Source: Amycolatopsis taiwanensis DSM 45107 (GTDB lineage Bacteria; Actinomycetota; Actinomycetes; Mycobacteriales; Pseudonocardiaceae). From it: a stretch of DNA of 64,000 bases. Each line of letters starts with the position of its first letter. Position 1 is the first letter of the stretch. Position numbers and translations under genes: made by a program. Under the pieces are notes generated by a model. That model worked only from the letters and a program-made list of their open reading frames with translations. It was not told where the DNA came from and did no database searches. Where the stretch lies: NCBI RefSeq assembly GCF_000519205.1, contig NZ_JAFB01000035.1, positions 37,790 through 101,789 of the forward strand, in the 5' to 3' direction. Shown one piece after another: positions 42,360-51,237 of this stretch.

Positions 42360-43706
42360 GTGACTGACTTCCGTGACCGCATCGACGACCGCCCCGCCCC
42401 GGAGATCCCCCGTACGACCGCGGCGAGGACCGCCAAGCTGGTCAGCTTGCCGCTCGGGATCGCCGGGCGTGCCGTAGGCGGCTGGGGAAAACGGTTGGTC
42501 GGCCAGAGCGCCGACGAGGTCAACGCGACGTTGTCAGCCAAGGCTGCGGAGCAGTTGTTCGAGGTGCTCGGCACGCTGAAGGGGGGCGCCATGAAGTTCG
42601 GCCAAACCCTCAGCGTGTTCGAAGCGGCAGTGCCGGACGAGATGGCGGCCCCATACCGGGCGGCCCTGACCAAGCTGCAGGCCGCGGCCCCGCCCATGTC
42701 CACCCGACAGGCACAGCGTGTGCTCGCCCAACAGCTCGGCCGCTCGTGGCGCCAGCGATTCCGCGAGTTCGACGACACCCCGACCGCAGCGGCCAGCATC
42801 GGACAAGTACACCGCGCCGTGTGGCACGACGGACGCGATGTAGCCGTCAAGGTGCAGTACCCCGGGGCTGACGAGGCCGTACGCAGCGATCTTCGTCAGC
42901 TCCAGCGCTTCAGCAGGCTGTTCCAGGCACTGGTCCCGGGTACCGAGGTCAAACCCCTGCTTGCCGAACTGGCGGCGCGGATGGACGAGGAGCTCGACTA
43001 CCGTGGGGAAGCCGACAGCCAACGGGCTTTCGCCAGCGCATTCGACGGCGATGAGCAGGTATTCGTCCCAAAGGTGGTCGCGAGCGCACCGAAGGTGCTC
43101 GTCACGGAGTGGATGACCGGCACTCCGCTGGCCAGGATCATCTCCGATGGTGATGCGGCCACCCGAAACGAGGTCGGCAGGCTGCTCGCGGAGTTCCACT
43201 ATTCGTCTCCGGCGCGGGCCAAGCTCTTGCATTCCGACCCGCATCCGGGCAACTTCCTGCTCCTCGGCGACGGCAGGCTGGGTGTGGTCGACTTCGGGGC
43301 GGTCGCCCGACTGCCACACGGAATCCCGCGTCAACTCGGGGAAATGACACGGCTCGCGCTCGAGGGCCGTTCCAACGAGCTGATGAAGTTGTTGTGCGAA
43401 GCCGGTTTCATCCGCTCCGGCAACGATCTGCGGCCGGAGGACGTCCTGGCATATCTCGCTCCTTTCACCGAGCCTCTGGCGACCGAACGATTTCATTTCA
43501 CACGCAGCTGGATGCAGCGCCAGGCGATGCGGGTCGGCGACGCCCGCGGTCAGGATTTTCGTACCGGCAGGTCGCTGAACCTGCCCCCGGAATACCTGTT
43601 GATCCATCGGGTGACCTCGGGATCGACCGGCATCCTGTGCCAGCTCGACGCGGAGATCCCCGCACGAGCCATTGTGCGCCGATGGCAACCGGGGTTCGCC
43701 GACTAA
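42360..43706 (+). CDS. ABC1/UbiB-family atypical kinase
   Basis: The GTG at 42360 gives 448 residues. The family signature KxGQ region is GGAMKFGQTLSVFEAAVPDE. The nucleotide site includes AAASIGQVHRA and VAVKVQYPG, and the catalytic core is LLHSDPHPGNFLLLGDGRLGVVDFG. ABC1 proteins are kinase-like ATPases tied to isoprenoid quinone/lipid metabolism. It corresponds to Rv3197, the gene upstream of whiB7 in mycobacteria, where a macrolide-resistance role has been suggested. It follows the ThiF-like gene by 58 bp. Confidence 0.92.
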   Translation: MTDFRDRIDDRPAPEIPRTTAARTAKLVSLPLGIAGRAVGGWGKRLVGQSADEVNATLSAKAAEQLFEVLGTLKGGAMKFGQTLSVFEAAVPDEMAAPYRAALTKLQAAAPPMSTRQAQRVLAQQLGRSWRQRFREFDDTPTAAASIGQVHRAVWHDGRDVAVKVQYPGADEAVRSDLRQLQRFSRLFQALVPGTEVKPLLAELAARMDEELDYRGEADSQRAFASAFDGDEQVFVPKVVASAPKVLVTEWMTGTPLARIISDGDAATRNEVGRLLAEFHYSSPARAKLLHSDPHPGNFLLLGDGRLGVVDFGAVARLPHGIPRQLGEMTRLALEGRSNELMKLLCEAGFIRSGNDLRPEDVLAYLAPFTEPLATERFHFTRSWMQRQAMRVGDARGQDFRTGRSLNLPPEYLLIHRVTSGSTGILCQLDAEIPARAIVRRWQPGFAD

Positions 43707-43835
43707 GCGCCATTCAGCCCCGAGTTACCCACAGGTGCCGCCGTTTTCGCATGAAATGACCATTCGCGCAGCCCAGTTATCCACATCTTGCTGCTGTTGG
43801 TCGCCTACGTGGAGCACGCCGGGCAGGCTGGACGC

Positions 43836-44873
43836 ATGGTCCGTATCAAGCCCGCGGAGCTCGTGGCACTCCGCAACATCTCGACCGACGGCGTTACAAC
43901 GAGCGCCAGACTCCGCCGCGAGGGAGCGTCCGCGAGCACTATCGCTGCCCGGTGCAGGCTGGATGGCCCATGGCGCCGACTGCTGCCGGGCATCATTCTG
44001 CTGAGCCAAGGAGAGCCGACCCGGCGCCAGCAAATCCGGGCCGCGGTCCTCCACACCGCTCCGGACTCCGTGGTGTCCGGTCTCGACGCCCTGCGAGCCC
44101 ACGGTCTCCCGATAGCGCACAGTCGAGAGGTGCGGATGCTCGTGCCGCACACGCGCCGAATCCTTTCCCGGGAATTCGTCGCCGTCGAACGGACGTCGCG
44201 CGTTCCGCATTCAGTACGGCACGACGGAATTCCCTTCGCACCGCCGGCGCGCGCGGCGATTGACGCCGCACGGCAGGAGACGGATCCGGCCACGGTCGGC
44301 CGAATATTGTCGCTGACCATCTACCACGGTCTGTGCACCCAGAATGATCTCCAGACCGAGCTCGAAGCCGGTAACCAGCGCGGAACCGCCAGTGTACGCA
44401 AGATCCTGCGCCGTCTCGGCTCGATGAGCGACACCTACCTACACGGCGTCGCGCGTCGGTTCCTCGAGCATGTTCCACTCCCTCCCCCGACGTGGAACAT
44501 GACGATCTGCGATCGCCATGCACGTCCCATCGGAGTTGTGGCCGCATGGTGGGACGAAGTCGGCCTTGGCTGGCAGTTCGGCACCCGGAACAACGGTAAT
44601 CCGGCACCGAAGATGAATGATCTGGCCCTCACGGCCGCGGGTGTGGTCCTCGTGCGAACTTCGCGCGAACAGCTCTGTACGAACGATGCGGGCATTGCAC
44701 GGGAGTTGACCAGCGCTTTCGCCAGTGCGGCAAGGCGCCGGCGTCCCAATGTCCTTGCTTACGGTGCGGCATCGGCGGCAGGCTCCCTTTTGCCGGCCAG
44801 GGACATGTCCGCAACTGTGGGCTCGAAGAATCTCACCATGGGAATCACGGTGTCCAGCACCAGCAAGAGTTAG
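43836..44873 (+). CDS. AbiEi/DUF559-like protein, paralogue 1, degenerate nuclease core
   Basis: The ATG at 43836 gives 345 residues. The N-terminal part is a helix-turn-helix of the AbiEi antitoxin type (STDGVTTSARLRREGASASTIAARC) followed by GPWRRLLPGIILLSQGEPTRRQQIRAAVLHTAPDSVVSG. The C-terminal region aligns in layout with VSR/DUF559 endonuclease-like domains, but the metal-binding positions are altered (VVAAWWDEVGLGWQFG where D...EID is expected). No AbiEii toxin gene is adjacent. It interrupts the ABC1-whiB7 synteny. Function is unknown. Confidence 0.68.
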   Translation: MVRIKPAELVALRNISTDGVTTSARLRREGASASTIAARCRLDGPWRRLLPGIILLSQGEPTRRQQIRAAVLHTAPDSVVSGLDALRAHGLPIAHSREVRMLVPHTRRILSREFVAVERTSRVPHSVRHDGIPFAPPARAAIDAARQETDPATVGRILSLTIYHGLCTQNDLQTELEAGNQRGTASVRKILRRLGSMSDTYLHGVARRFLEHVPLPPPTWNMTICDRHARPIGVVAAWWDEVGLGWQFGTRNNGNPAPKMNDLALTAAGVVLVRTSREQLCTNDAGIARELTSAFASAARRRRPNVLAYGAASAAGSLLPARDMSATVGSKNLTMGITVSSTSKS

Positions 44874-44897
44874 TGGCCGACGAACGGCCGGCACGAG

Positions 44898-45074
44898 CTA
44901 CCAGAACTCGTCAGGAAGCTTGGCTTCGATATCACGAACATGTTGTCTCGCGCACTTCGGGCACAACCAGAGCAGCGATCCATGCTCATGGTCAGTGGTC
45001 CAGGCCAGCGCGGCAACGGGGTCGCTGTCAGGGTCACGTACCGCTTGACAGCGAGAACAGGACTGCCTGTTCAC
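44898..45074 (-). CDS. small zinc-ribbon protein
   Basis: A 58-residue ORF with a GTG start overlapping the stop of the methyltransferase gene (GTGA). It has two CxxC pairs: NRQSCSRCQAVRDPD near the N-terminus and LLWLCPKCARQHVRDIE, a compact zinc-ribbon layout, with an acidic/aromatic C-terminus (LPDEFW). The frame is well conserved in codon bias and the start/stop overlap supports translation. Function is unknown; it may be a regulatory or RNA/DNA-binding partner of the methyltransferase operon. Confidence 0.7.
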   Translation of the reverse strand: MNRQSCSRCQAVRDPDSDPVAALAWTTDHEHGSLLWLCPKCARQHVRDIEAKLPDEFW

Positions 45075-45943
45075 CGGAGAACTCCCGAGTGGACTGTGTA
45101 AGCCCCCAGCAGATACAGGTCATCCCGACGGCCGACAAACTCGCTGTCATCCGGATCGAGCAGCCGGTCAGCGGTACGCCGGTCCTCGGCCGCGAGTCGC
45201 TCAGACGCCATCTCGACGAGCCACCTCAGCCGGTGCGTCACGTAGGCACGAAGCGCGTCCGAGGGCGGTGCGGGCAGGTCCAGAAGGACACTGAACGCGT
45301 TGACGTCGGCCAATCCAGCCCGCCCGAGCGCCACGTTCCAGCCGTAGGGCATTCGGACTGCTCCCGGCATCTCGGCCCGCATCTCACAGAACCACTCGCT
45401 GTGAGCGGTGAGCAGCCGACGTTCCAAACCGGGCTCTCCGACGCCGAGATCCCAAGGCAGGCATTGCGTTTCCAGCCCGCCCTCGGCGAGGGAGAGCATG
45501 CCGTCGGTAGCGAGCGCCCGGGCAAGGCCAGCGACGGCTGCCTGCTGGTCTGGCAGGTGATGCACCATCGACGCCGCCCAGATCAACTGCGCGGGCGGCA
45601 GGAGGTCGCGAAGGTCATCATGTGCGAGGTCCGCGACCACGGTCTCGATCTCGACCCGGCTCGTCTCGATAGCCCCTCGCGCCGCATCGGCGGCGACCGA
45701 AAGCAACTCCGGCACCGCATCGACCAGCAGCAGCTTTCCGCCTCCTCGCTCGGCGAGCACCGAGGCGAGCGCCGCACTCATGCCGCCTGTGCCAGACCCG
45801 ACGTCGACTACGACAGCACCCTCTGGCAGATCGCTGGTCAAGCGCTTGGCGACGACGGCATACGTTGACGCATTCAACTCGTCGGCTCGACGCATTTGAG
45901 GAATCCGCTCGGCCCAGTCGATGCCGTCATGCGTGTGCGCCAT
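45071..45943 (-). CDS. class I SAM-dependent methyltransferase
   Basis: The ATG at 45943 gives 290 residues. SAM-binding motif I is AVVVDVGSGTGGMSAALA, motif post-I LLLVDAVPELLSVA, and motif II ADLAHDDLRDLLPPAQLIWAASMVHHL. The rest is a helical C-terminal cap. The substrate is not predictable. It is coupled by a 4-bp overlap to the zinc-ribbon gene downstream and preceded by a dispersed palindrome upstream. This pair is inserted between abc1 and whiB7 relative to mycobacteria. Confidence 0.85.
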   Translation of the reverse strand: MAHTHDGIDWAERIPQMRRADELNASTYAVVAKRLTSDLPEGAVVVDVGSGTGGMSAALASVLAERGGGKLLLVDAVPELLSVAADAARGAIETSRVEIETVVADLAHDDLRDLLPPAQLIWAASMVHHLPDQQAAVAGLARALATDGMLSLAEGGLETQCLPWDLGVGEPGLERRLLTAHSEWFCEMRAEMPGAVRMPYGWNVALGRAGLADVNAFSVLLDLPAPPSDALRAYVTHRLRWLVEMASERLAAEDRRTADRLLDPDDSEFVGRRDDLYLLGAYTVHSGVLR

Positions 45944-45977
45944 ACCCCCATCTAACACGACCACCCGCGCCCCGAAC

Positions 45978-46030
45978 TGGAGGAAGGGGCGTTTGCTACG
46001 GATGATCCGTAGCAAACGCCCCTTCCTCCA
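45978..46030. repeat. dispersed palindrome, copy 6 (perfect, 53 bp)
   Basis: Two exactly complementary 26-bp arms (TGGAGGAAGGGGCGTTTGCT continuing ACGGAT) flank a single G. It begins 15 bp past the stop of the 78-residue gene and 35 bp upstream of the methyltransferase start. It is the cleanest copy and a good family reference. Confidence 0.95.
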
Positions 46031-46044
46031 CTAATCACAAGGCC

Positions 46045-46281
46045 TCACGAGCGACGCCGGCCGGCGATGGCGAATGGTCTGTTCCACCGTCGGCCCTCGG
46101 CCCGGGCGCGTCTGGTCCGACGCGCCCGGGCCACGTCATGCAACTCCCGTATTCGGGCTCGGGCCAGTTCTTCATACATCAACATCTCACTGATCTCCTC
46201 GGTCACAACAGCTGCTGTGCTCGGTCGGACGAGCACGGCGTTCTTGGTCTCGATGTCCTTGGCGGCGGGCTCGGTGTTCAT
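46045..46281 (-). CDS. small basic protein coupled to whiB7
   Basis: 78 residues with an acidic/hydrophobic first half (VRPSTAAVVTEEISEMLMYEELARARIRELHD) and an Arg-rich tail (ARARRTRRARAEGRRW). Its ATG overlaps the whiB7 stop (ATGA), so it is translated with WhiB7. It could bind nucleic acid or a sigma factor. I do not recognise the family. As part of the whiB7 transcript it would be antibiotic-induced if that regulation holds. Confidence 0.65.
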   Translation of the reverse strand: MNTEPAAKDIETKNAVLVRPSTAAVVTEEISEMLMYEELARARIRELHDVARARRTRRARAEGRRWNRPFAIAGRRRS

Positions 46282-46682
46282 GCGGCCGCGCTCCGCTCAC
46301 GTGCCACGCGTCGTCCGGCGGGCTTCTCCGCCCCGGGGTGCTCGACCACCGGGTTCTTGCGCGGACGTCCCCGAGGCCGCTTCCTGGCGACCACGACGCC
46401 ACGCTCGAAGATCTCGCCGCCCCAGACTCCCCACGGCTCCCTGCGCGCGAGCGCTCCCATGAGGCAGGCTTCCCGCACCGGGCACTCCGCGCAGAACCGC
46501 TTGGCTTTCTCCAGATCGGCCGGTGACTCCGCAAACCACAGGTCTGCGTCCTTGGCCTGGCAGGGCAGGTCCAGGTCAGGTGAGGCCACGGCGTCGAACA
46601 GGTCTCCGACTCCGATCTCTGAGAGGCTGGCGAACTCGTCGGGTAACGCCCCCTCTGACGCGAAGGCGATTGCCGATGACAT
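46278..46682 (-). CDS. whiB7: WhiB7 iron-sulfur transcription factor
   Basis: The ATG at 46682 (SD AAAGGAG) gives 134 residues. Four cluster-ligating cysteines are C41, C64, C67 and C73 (KRFCAECPVREAC). The WhiB turn is GVWGGE, and the C-terminal AT-hook RGRPRKNP is diagnostic of WhiB7. WhiB7 binds SigA and activates intrinsic resistance genes in response to ribosome-targeting antibiotics. An upstream reading frame, an attenuator hairpin and an AT-rich promoter precede it, the standard control arrangement. Neighbour uvrD2 is as in mycobacteria. Confidence 0.95.
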   Translation of the reverse strand: MSSAIAFASEGALPDEFASLSEIGVGDLFDAVASPDLDLPCQAKDADLWFAESPADLEKAKRFCAECPVREACLMGALARREPWGVWGGEIFERGVVVARKRPRGRPRKNPVVEHPGAEKPAGRRVARERSAAA

Positions 46683-46733
46683 TCCCGTTCTCCTTTGTGT
46701 AGTAACGGTGTTTTCGGTTGTGGAGGGGTACTG

Positions 46734-46781
46734 CAAAAACACGAAGGCCGCGGATCCGATGAACGGTTCCGCGGCCTTCGT
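46734..46781 (-). terminator. attenuator hairpin in the whiB7 leader
   Basis: On the minus strand, ACGAAGGCCGCGGA and TCCGCGGCCTTCGT pair perfectly (14 bp) and are followed by GTTTTTG, an intrinsic terminator 52 bp before the whiB7 start and 26 bp after the leader ORF stop. Ribosome stalling in the leader would be expected to prevent its formation. Confidence 0.85.
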
Positions 46782-46806
46782 GAGCCTGTCTCCCTGTACG
46801 GGTGGG

Positions 46807-47055
46807 TCAGGGATTTCGCTCTCGTGGTGGTTGCGGAACACGGATCGGAGGCTGCTTGAGGAACGGCAGATCGACGTTCACCGGAATGTTGCGGAGGCCG
46901 AGCACGCGGGTCCGGTCGGCAAAGCGACCATGACGCGCGGTGACAGCGGCTCCCTCGGCCCGATACATGTCGGTGCCCCGGCACGCGGCCATAGCCGGCG
47001 AGGCGGCGCAGAACAGCGCGGTGCCAAGACTGTCGGTCGTCATGTAAACGCTCAT
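46807..47055 (-). CDS. whiB7 leader ORF
   Basis: An 82-codon frame (opening MSVYMTTDSLG, end QPPRERNP) with a strong ribosome site AAGGAGGT 8 nt before its ATG. It ends 26 bp before the attenuator hairpin. Its position is that of the regulatory uORF known upstream of whiB7 in mycobacteria and streptomycetes, where translation stalling induces whiB7. The peptide itself probably matters only locally. The length is at the long end for such leaders. Confidence 0.7.
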   Translation of the reverse strand: MSVYMTTDSLGTALFCAASPAMAACRGTDMYRAEGAAVTARHGRFADRTRVLGLRNIPVNVDLPFLKQPPIRVPQPPRERNP

Positions 47056-47126
47056 GTCCCAGCACCTCCTTCGCTGTGTCCGGTGACGGACTGAATCTCG
47101 ACGGGCGTCATTCACCCGGCCCCAGC

Positions 47127-47164
47127 AGGTTATTGCTCCCGCCCCGCGAGGGCAACTTATTTTC
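47127..47164 (-). promoter_or_regulatory. whiB7 promoter with WhiB7-type AT-rich box
   Basis: On the minus strand: AT-rich GAAAATAAG directly upstream of -35 TTGCCC (47155-47150), a 17-bp spacer and -10 TAACCT (47132-47127). The AT-rich stretch adjacent to the -35 box is the WhiB7/SigA target, so autoregulation is expected. It leaves a leader of about 440 nt before whiB7. Confidence 0.65.
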
Positions 47165-47238
47165 CACAAGACTTTCCGAAGCGGCAAAGATCGCCGCTGA
47201 GCAGCGGTTCTGCCGCGCGAACAGCCCCGCGCACGCGG

Positions 47239-49326
47239 CTAACCGCGCTCGCCTCGGACCACCGCCAGTACGTCGGAGCCGAACCGCTCGACCTTGGTCG
47301 GGCCGATGCCGGAAATCGAGATGAGTCCAACCGGATCGACCGGCCGCTGCTCGGCGATCGCGACGAGCGTGGCGTCGGTGAACACGACGAACGGGGGCAC
47401 TCTGAGTTCCCTGGCCCGTCCGGTGCGCCACTCCTTGAGCCTCGCCAGCAGGTCCTCGTCCACATTGGATGGGCACCGGCCACACCGGGCCAACTTGATC
47501 TCCATGGTCTCCAGCAGCGGCCCGCCACAGACCCTGCAGCGCGGCTTTGCGGTACCGTCCCTCAGCTGCCGCGCGCGGCCAAGCCTGGCCGCCGAATGAT
47601 GCTCGGGGAGCAAGCCGTGGAGGAAGCGGCTCCGCCTGCGGTGACGGCGCCCACCGGGATGACGCGACAGCGACCACGACAGCCAAAGGTGCTCACGCGC
47701 ACGCGTGACACCGACATAGAAAAGCCGGCGCTCCTCCTCGACCGCGGCTTCGTCACCGTCCGCGTGCTGGATCGGCAGGATGCCTTCGGCGAGCCCGACC
47801 AGGAACACCGCGTCCCACTCCAACCCCTTCGCCGCATGGAGAGAGGCCAACGTGACGCCCTCGACCGTCGGCGGGTGCTGGGCCGCAGCCCGCTGCTCGA
47901 GTTCGGCCACATAACGCGACATGTCGGCGCCCTCGACGGTGGACGAGAGCTCCTCGGCTACCTCGACGAGCGCAAGCAGGGCGTCCCAGCGTTCCTTCGC
48001 CGCGCCGCCGGCCGGCGGCTGCTCGGTCAAGCCCACTTTGGCCAGCACCCGGCGCACCACCATGACCAGGTCTTCGTCAGTGGACCGTTCCACCGTTGCC
48101 GTACGTAGCGCGGCCATCGCCTGCCGAATCTCACGGCGCTCGAAGAAACGCTCCCCGCCCCGGACCAGGTACGGAACGCCCATCTCGGCCAGAGCTCGCT
48201 CGTAGGCCTCGGACTGGGCGTTGACGCGATAGAGGATCGCGATCTCGCTGGCGGCCACACCGGCATTCAGCAGGTACCGCACCCGGGCGGCCACGGCGGC
48301 GGCCTCGGACGGCTCGTCTTCGTACTCGGCGAACCGAGGATCCGGACCATCGGGACGCTGCCCGATCAGCCGAAGTCGTGAGCCCGCCGGGCGGTTCCGC
48401 GCGGCGGCGATCACGCTGTTGGCCAGGTCGACCACTTGAGGCGTCGATCGGTAGTCACGCTCCAACCGGACTACGGTCGCGTCGGGGAAACGCCGGGTGA
48501 ACTCCAGCAACGGCCTCGGCGAAGCGCCGCCGAACGAGTAAATCGTCTGGTTCGCGTCGCCAACCACAGTCAGATCGTCACGCCCCCCGAGCCAGGCATC
48601 GAGCAGACGTTGCTGGAGGGGGGTGACGTCCTGGTACTCGTCGACCACGAAACAGCGGTACCGATCGCGAAACTCGCGGGCTACTTCGTCGTGCTCTTCC
48701 AAGGCGGCGGTGGTGTGCAGGAGGAGGTCGTCGAAGTCGAGTACCCGTGCGGAGTTCTTGATCTCCTCGTACGCGCGGTACACCTCGGCAACCTGCGCGG
48801 TGGGCGCTGGCGTGTCTCGCTGTACCCGGGCGGCCGCGATCGGATAGTCGTCCGGAGCGACGAGTGACGCCTTCGCCCACTCGATCTCGGTCGCCAGGTC
48901 GCGAAGGATCTCGGCATCCGCGCCGAGTCCAACGCGCTGGGCGGCCTGGCCGACGAACCGGAGCTTGCCGTCGAGCAGGTCCCACGGCCGGTCACCAACC
49001 ACGCGCGGCCAGAAGTACCGCAACTGCCGCCGTGCCGCGGCATGGAAGGTCAGTGCCTGCGCGCCGTGGACGCCGAGCGCACGTAGCCGGGTCCTCATCT
49101 CTCCCGCGGCGCGGGCCGTGAACGTGACAGCGAGCACCTGACCTGCGGAGATGTGTCCGGACCCGATCAGATGGGCGATGCGATGGGTGATCGTCCGCGT
49201 TTTCCCCGTGCCGGCGCCGGCAAGCACGCAGACCGGGCCGCGCGGCGCGCTCGCCGCGGCTCGCTGTTCGGGGTCGAGAGCCTCCAGCACGCCTGACCCG
49301 GTGTTCGTCGGAGATGCACCCACCAC
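47239..49326 (-). CDS. uvrD2: UvrD2-type superfamily 1 DNA helicase
   Basis: From the GTG at 49326, 695 residues: Walker [21 protein letters not shown], motif [15 protein letters not shown], motif [16 protein letters not shown], motif [20 protein letters not shown] and motif [11 protein letters not shown] four-cysteine zinc element (CRVCGG...CGRCPS) precedes a C-terminal HRDC domain ([21 protein letters not shown] to the end). This is the UvrD2 layout seen in mycobacteria (Rv3198c). It acts in DNA repair/replication as a 3'-5' helicase. Confidence 0.94.
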   Translation of the reverse strand: MVGASPTNTGSGVLEALDPEQRAAASAPRGPVCVLAGAGTGKTRTITHRIAHLIGSGHISAGQVLAVTFTARAAGEMRTRLRALGVHGAQALTFHAAARRQLRYFWPRVVGDRPWDLLDGKLRFVGQAAQRVGLGADAEILRDLATEIEWAKASLVAPDDYPIAAARVQRDTPAPTAQVAEVYRAYEEIKNSARVLDFDDLLLHTTAALEEHDEVAREFRDRYRCFVVDEYQDVTPLQQRLLDAWLGGRDDLTVVGDANQTIYSFGGASPRPLLEFTRRFPDATVVRLERDYRSTPQVVDLANSVIAAARNRPAGSRLRLIGQRPDGPDPRFAEYEDEPSEAAAVAARVRYLLNAGVAASEIAILYRVNAQSEAYERALAEMGVPYLVRGGERFFERREIRQAMAALRTATVERSTDEDLVMVVRRVLAKVGLTEQPPAGGAAKERWDALLALVEVAEELSSTVEGADMSRYVAELEQRAAAQHPPTVEGVTLASLHAAKGLEWDAVFLVGLAEGILPIQHADGDEAAVEEERRLFYVGVTRAREHLWLSWSLSRHPGGRRHRRRSRFLHGLLPEHHSAARLGRARQLRDGTAKPRCRVCGGPLLETMEIKLARCGRCPSNVDEDLLARLKEWRTGRARELRVPPFVVFTDATLVAIAEQRPVDPVGLISISGIGPTKVERFGSDVLAVVRGERG

Positions 49327-49391
49327 GCTCGCATCCTCGCAGAGGGGGCCGACAGGCCCGAGGTTGCCCGGCCGCCCGTATCCTGGTGCAT

Positions 49392-50120
49392 ATGGCGGGA
49401 AAGCAGGACAAAGAAGCTGCCAAGCAGGCCAAGGCAGAGAAGCGCGCAGCGAGTAAGGCTCGTCGTTCCCAGATCTTCGAGGCGTTCAAGATGCAACGCC
49501 GCGAGGACAAGGCGCTGATCCCCTGGATGCTCGGATCCTTCCTGGTCGTCGCCGGTGTGGTGTTCGGGATCGGGTTCCTCCTCGGTTTGCAGTGGATCCT
49601 GCTTCCCCTCGGCATCATCCTGGGTGCGCTCCTCGCGATGGTCGTCTTCGGTCGGCGAGTAGAGCGGACTGTGTACGCGAAGGCCGAAGGTCAACCCGGG
49701 GCGGCGGGCTGGGCACTGGACAACATGCGTGGCCGCTGGCGCGTGACGCAAACCGTCGCGGCAACCACGCAACTCGACGCTGTGCACCGCGTCCTCGGCG
49801 CGCCCGGCGTTCTGCTGATCGGCGAGGGAGCGCCGCATCGGGTCAAGAGCCTGGTCGCCCAGGAGAAAAAGCGCGTCGCCCGGCTCGTCGGTGATACTCC
49901 GATCTATGACCTGGTGATCGGCAATGAGGAGGGCCAGGTCCCGCTGCGCCGCCTGCAGCGGCACGTGATGAAGCTGCCGCGCAATCTCAAGCCGGCCCAG
50001 ATCGATGCCCTGGAAGCCAAGCTCGCGGCGCTTGGCAACCGGGGCGCCGCACTGCCCAAGGGCCCCATGCCGCCGGGCGCCAAGATGCGCAACGTGCAGC
50101 GCGCCATCCGCCGTCGGTAA
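49392..50120 (+). CDS. DUF4191 membrane protein
   Basis: The ATG at 49392 gives 242 residues: a Lys-rich N-terminus ([22 protein letters not shown]), two adjacent transmembrane helices (about 45-90) and a soluble C-terminal part ([36 protein letters not shown]). It corresponds to Rv2219, found beside glnA1 in mycobacteria. Function is unknown. A dispersed palindrome lies 20 bp after its stop, followed by an inserted AbiEi-like gene before the RDD gene. Confidence 0.88.
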   Translation: MAGKQDKEAAKQAKAEKRAASKARRSQIFEAFKMQRREDKALIPWMLGSFLVVAGVVFGIGFLLGLQWILLPLGIILGALLAMVVFGRRVERTVYAKAEGQPGAAGWALDNMRGRWRVTQTVAATTQLDAVHRVLGAPGVLLIGEGAPHRVKSLVAQEKKRVARLVGDTPIYDLVIGNEEGQVPLRRLQRHVMKLPRNLKPAQIDALEAKLAALGNRGAALPKGPMPPGAKMRNVQRAIRRR

Positions 50121-50139
50121 CCGCACGCCCGCCGTGGAG

Positions 50140-50189
50140 TAGGAAGGGGCGTTTGCTACGGAACATCCGTAGCAAACGCCCCTTCCTTC
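50140..50189. repeat. dispersed palindrome, copy 7
   Basis: Arms AGGAAGGGGCGTTTGCTACG plus GA and its exact complement, with ACA as loop. It lies between two rightward genes. Confidence 0.92.
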
Positions 50190-50257
50190 ATTTGTGCCAG
50201 CGCCCGCGCCGTACCTGGAGCACGGAAATTGTCGGTGGGTAGCGACATGATGACCGT

Positions 50258-51220
50258 ATGCCACGGCCATGCGCGCTGGATGACGCAGCGCTCCACGACC
50301 GCTTTCCCGGGGGAGTCGCCTCTCGGAAAGCGCTTGTCGAACTCGGGATGTCGCATTCGACCATCTCGGCTCGCTGCCGTCCCGGCAAGCCGTGGCAGCG
50401 CCCGATCCCGGGCGTCGTCGTGTTCAGCAACGGCACGTTGACCCGCCAGCAACTGAGACGCGCAGCGTTGGTTCACGCCGGCCCCGCCGCCATGGTGACC
50501 GGTATCGAAGCGGCCCGGATGCATGGAGTCAAACGACTGCCGGCCGAGGCGAAGGTTCACGTTCTCGTCCCACACGAGAGCGGCGTCTCGTCGTGGGGGT
50601 TCGCAACGGTGGAACGAACGGTGCACCTCCCTGAGCCGACGGAGATTGACGGCCTGCCCGTTGTTCCCCTCGCACGAGCCCTCTTCGACGCCGCGCGACA
50701 CATGGATCGGCTGGATGAAGTGCGGGCCATGATCGCGGACGCCGTCCAGCGAAAGCTCTGCGACCCGCGCGACCTGAAGCAGGAGATCGAAAAGGGAACC
50801 ACGATCGGGTCGGCCCTGCCGCGCCGGGTGGTACACGAGATGGATCGGGGAATCCGGTCTGCCACCGGGGCCTGGGCGCGAAACGTGGTGAAGCGCAGCA
50901 GGTTGCCGGAGCCGCAGTGGAACGTAAACCTTTTCACCTCCGATGACCGGCTACTCGGCCGTGTCGAGGCGTACTGGCGCGAGGCGAATATGGCCTTGGA
51001 GATCGACTCGCTGGAGTTCCAGCTCGGCTCCGCGGGGAACGCACGGGCCCGGACGCACAGAGCGTTGACCGGAGCGGGCGTGGTCGTGGTGCACGTTCTC
51101 CCATCGCATTTGCGCGATGAGCCGCTCACGGTAATCCAGCGTTTACGCGCAACGTATGAGAAGGCCGCGGGAAGGCCACCGCCGGACGTTCAAGTCCGGT
51201 CCGTCCGTCACGCTGCGTGA
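50258..51220 (+). CDS. AbiEi/DUF559-like protein, paralogue 2
   Basis: 320 residues with the same plan as the protein encoded at 43836: an N-terminal helix-turn-helix (FPGGVASRKALVELGMSHSTISARC), the shared WQRPIPGVVVFSNGTLTRQQLRRAALVHAGPAAMVTG block, a central all-alpha/beta region with LPVVPLARALFDAARHM, and a C-terminal endonuclease-like strand set (GRVEAYWREANMALEIDSLEFQ). Here an E...EID pair is retained, so it is the less decayed of the two, though the usual Asp is Glu. It lies between DUF4191 and RDD, breaking that synteny. There is no partner toxin. Confidence 0.68.
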   Translation: MPRPCALDDAALHDRFPGGVASRKALVELGMSHSTISARCRPGKPWQRPIPGVVVFSNGTLTRQQLRRAALVHAGPAAMVTGIEAARMHGVKRLPAEAKVHVLVPHESGVSSWGFATVERTVHLPEPTEIDGLPVVPLARALFDAARHMDRLDEVRAMIADAVQRKLCDPRDLKQEIEKGTTIGSALPRRVVHEMDRGIRSATGAWARNVVKRSRLPEPQWNVNLFTSDDRLLGRVEAYWREANMALEIDSLEFQLGSAGNARARTHRALTGAGVVVVHVLPSHLRDEPLTVIQRLRATYEKAAGRPPPDVQVRSVRHAA

Positions 51221-51237
51221 TTAGCAAAGACCGCGGC

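Noticed and set aside
50258..51220. Classical AbiE toxin-antitoxin system
   Set aside because: No nucleotidyltransferase (AbiEii) gene is adjacent to either AbiEi-like gene, so a working toxin-antitoxin pair is not supported.
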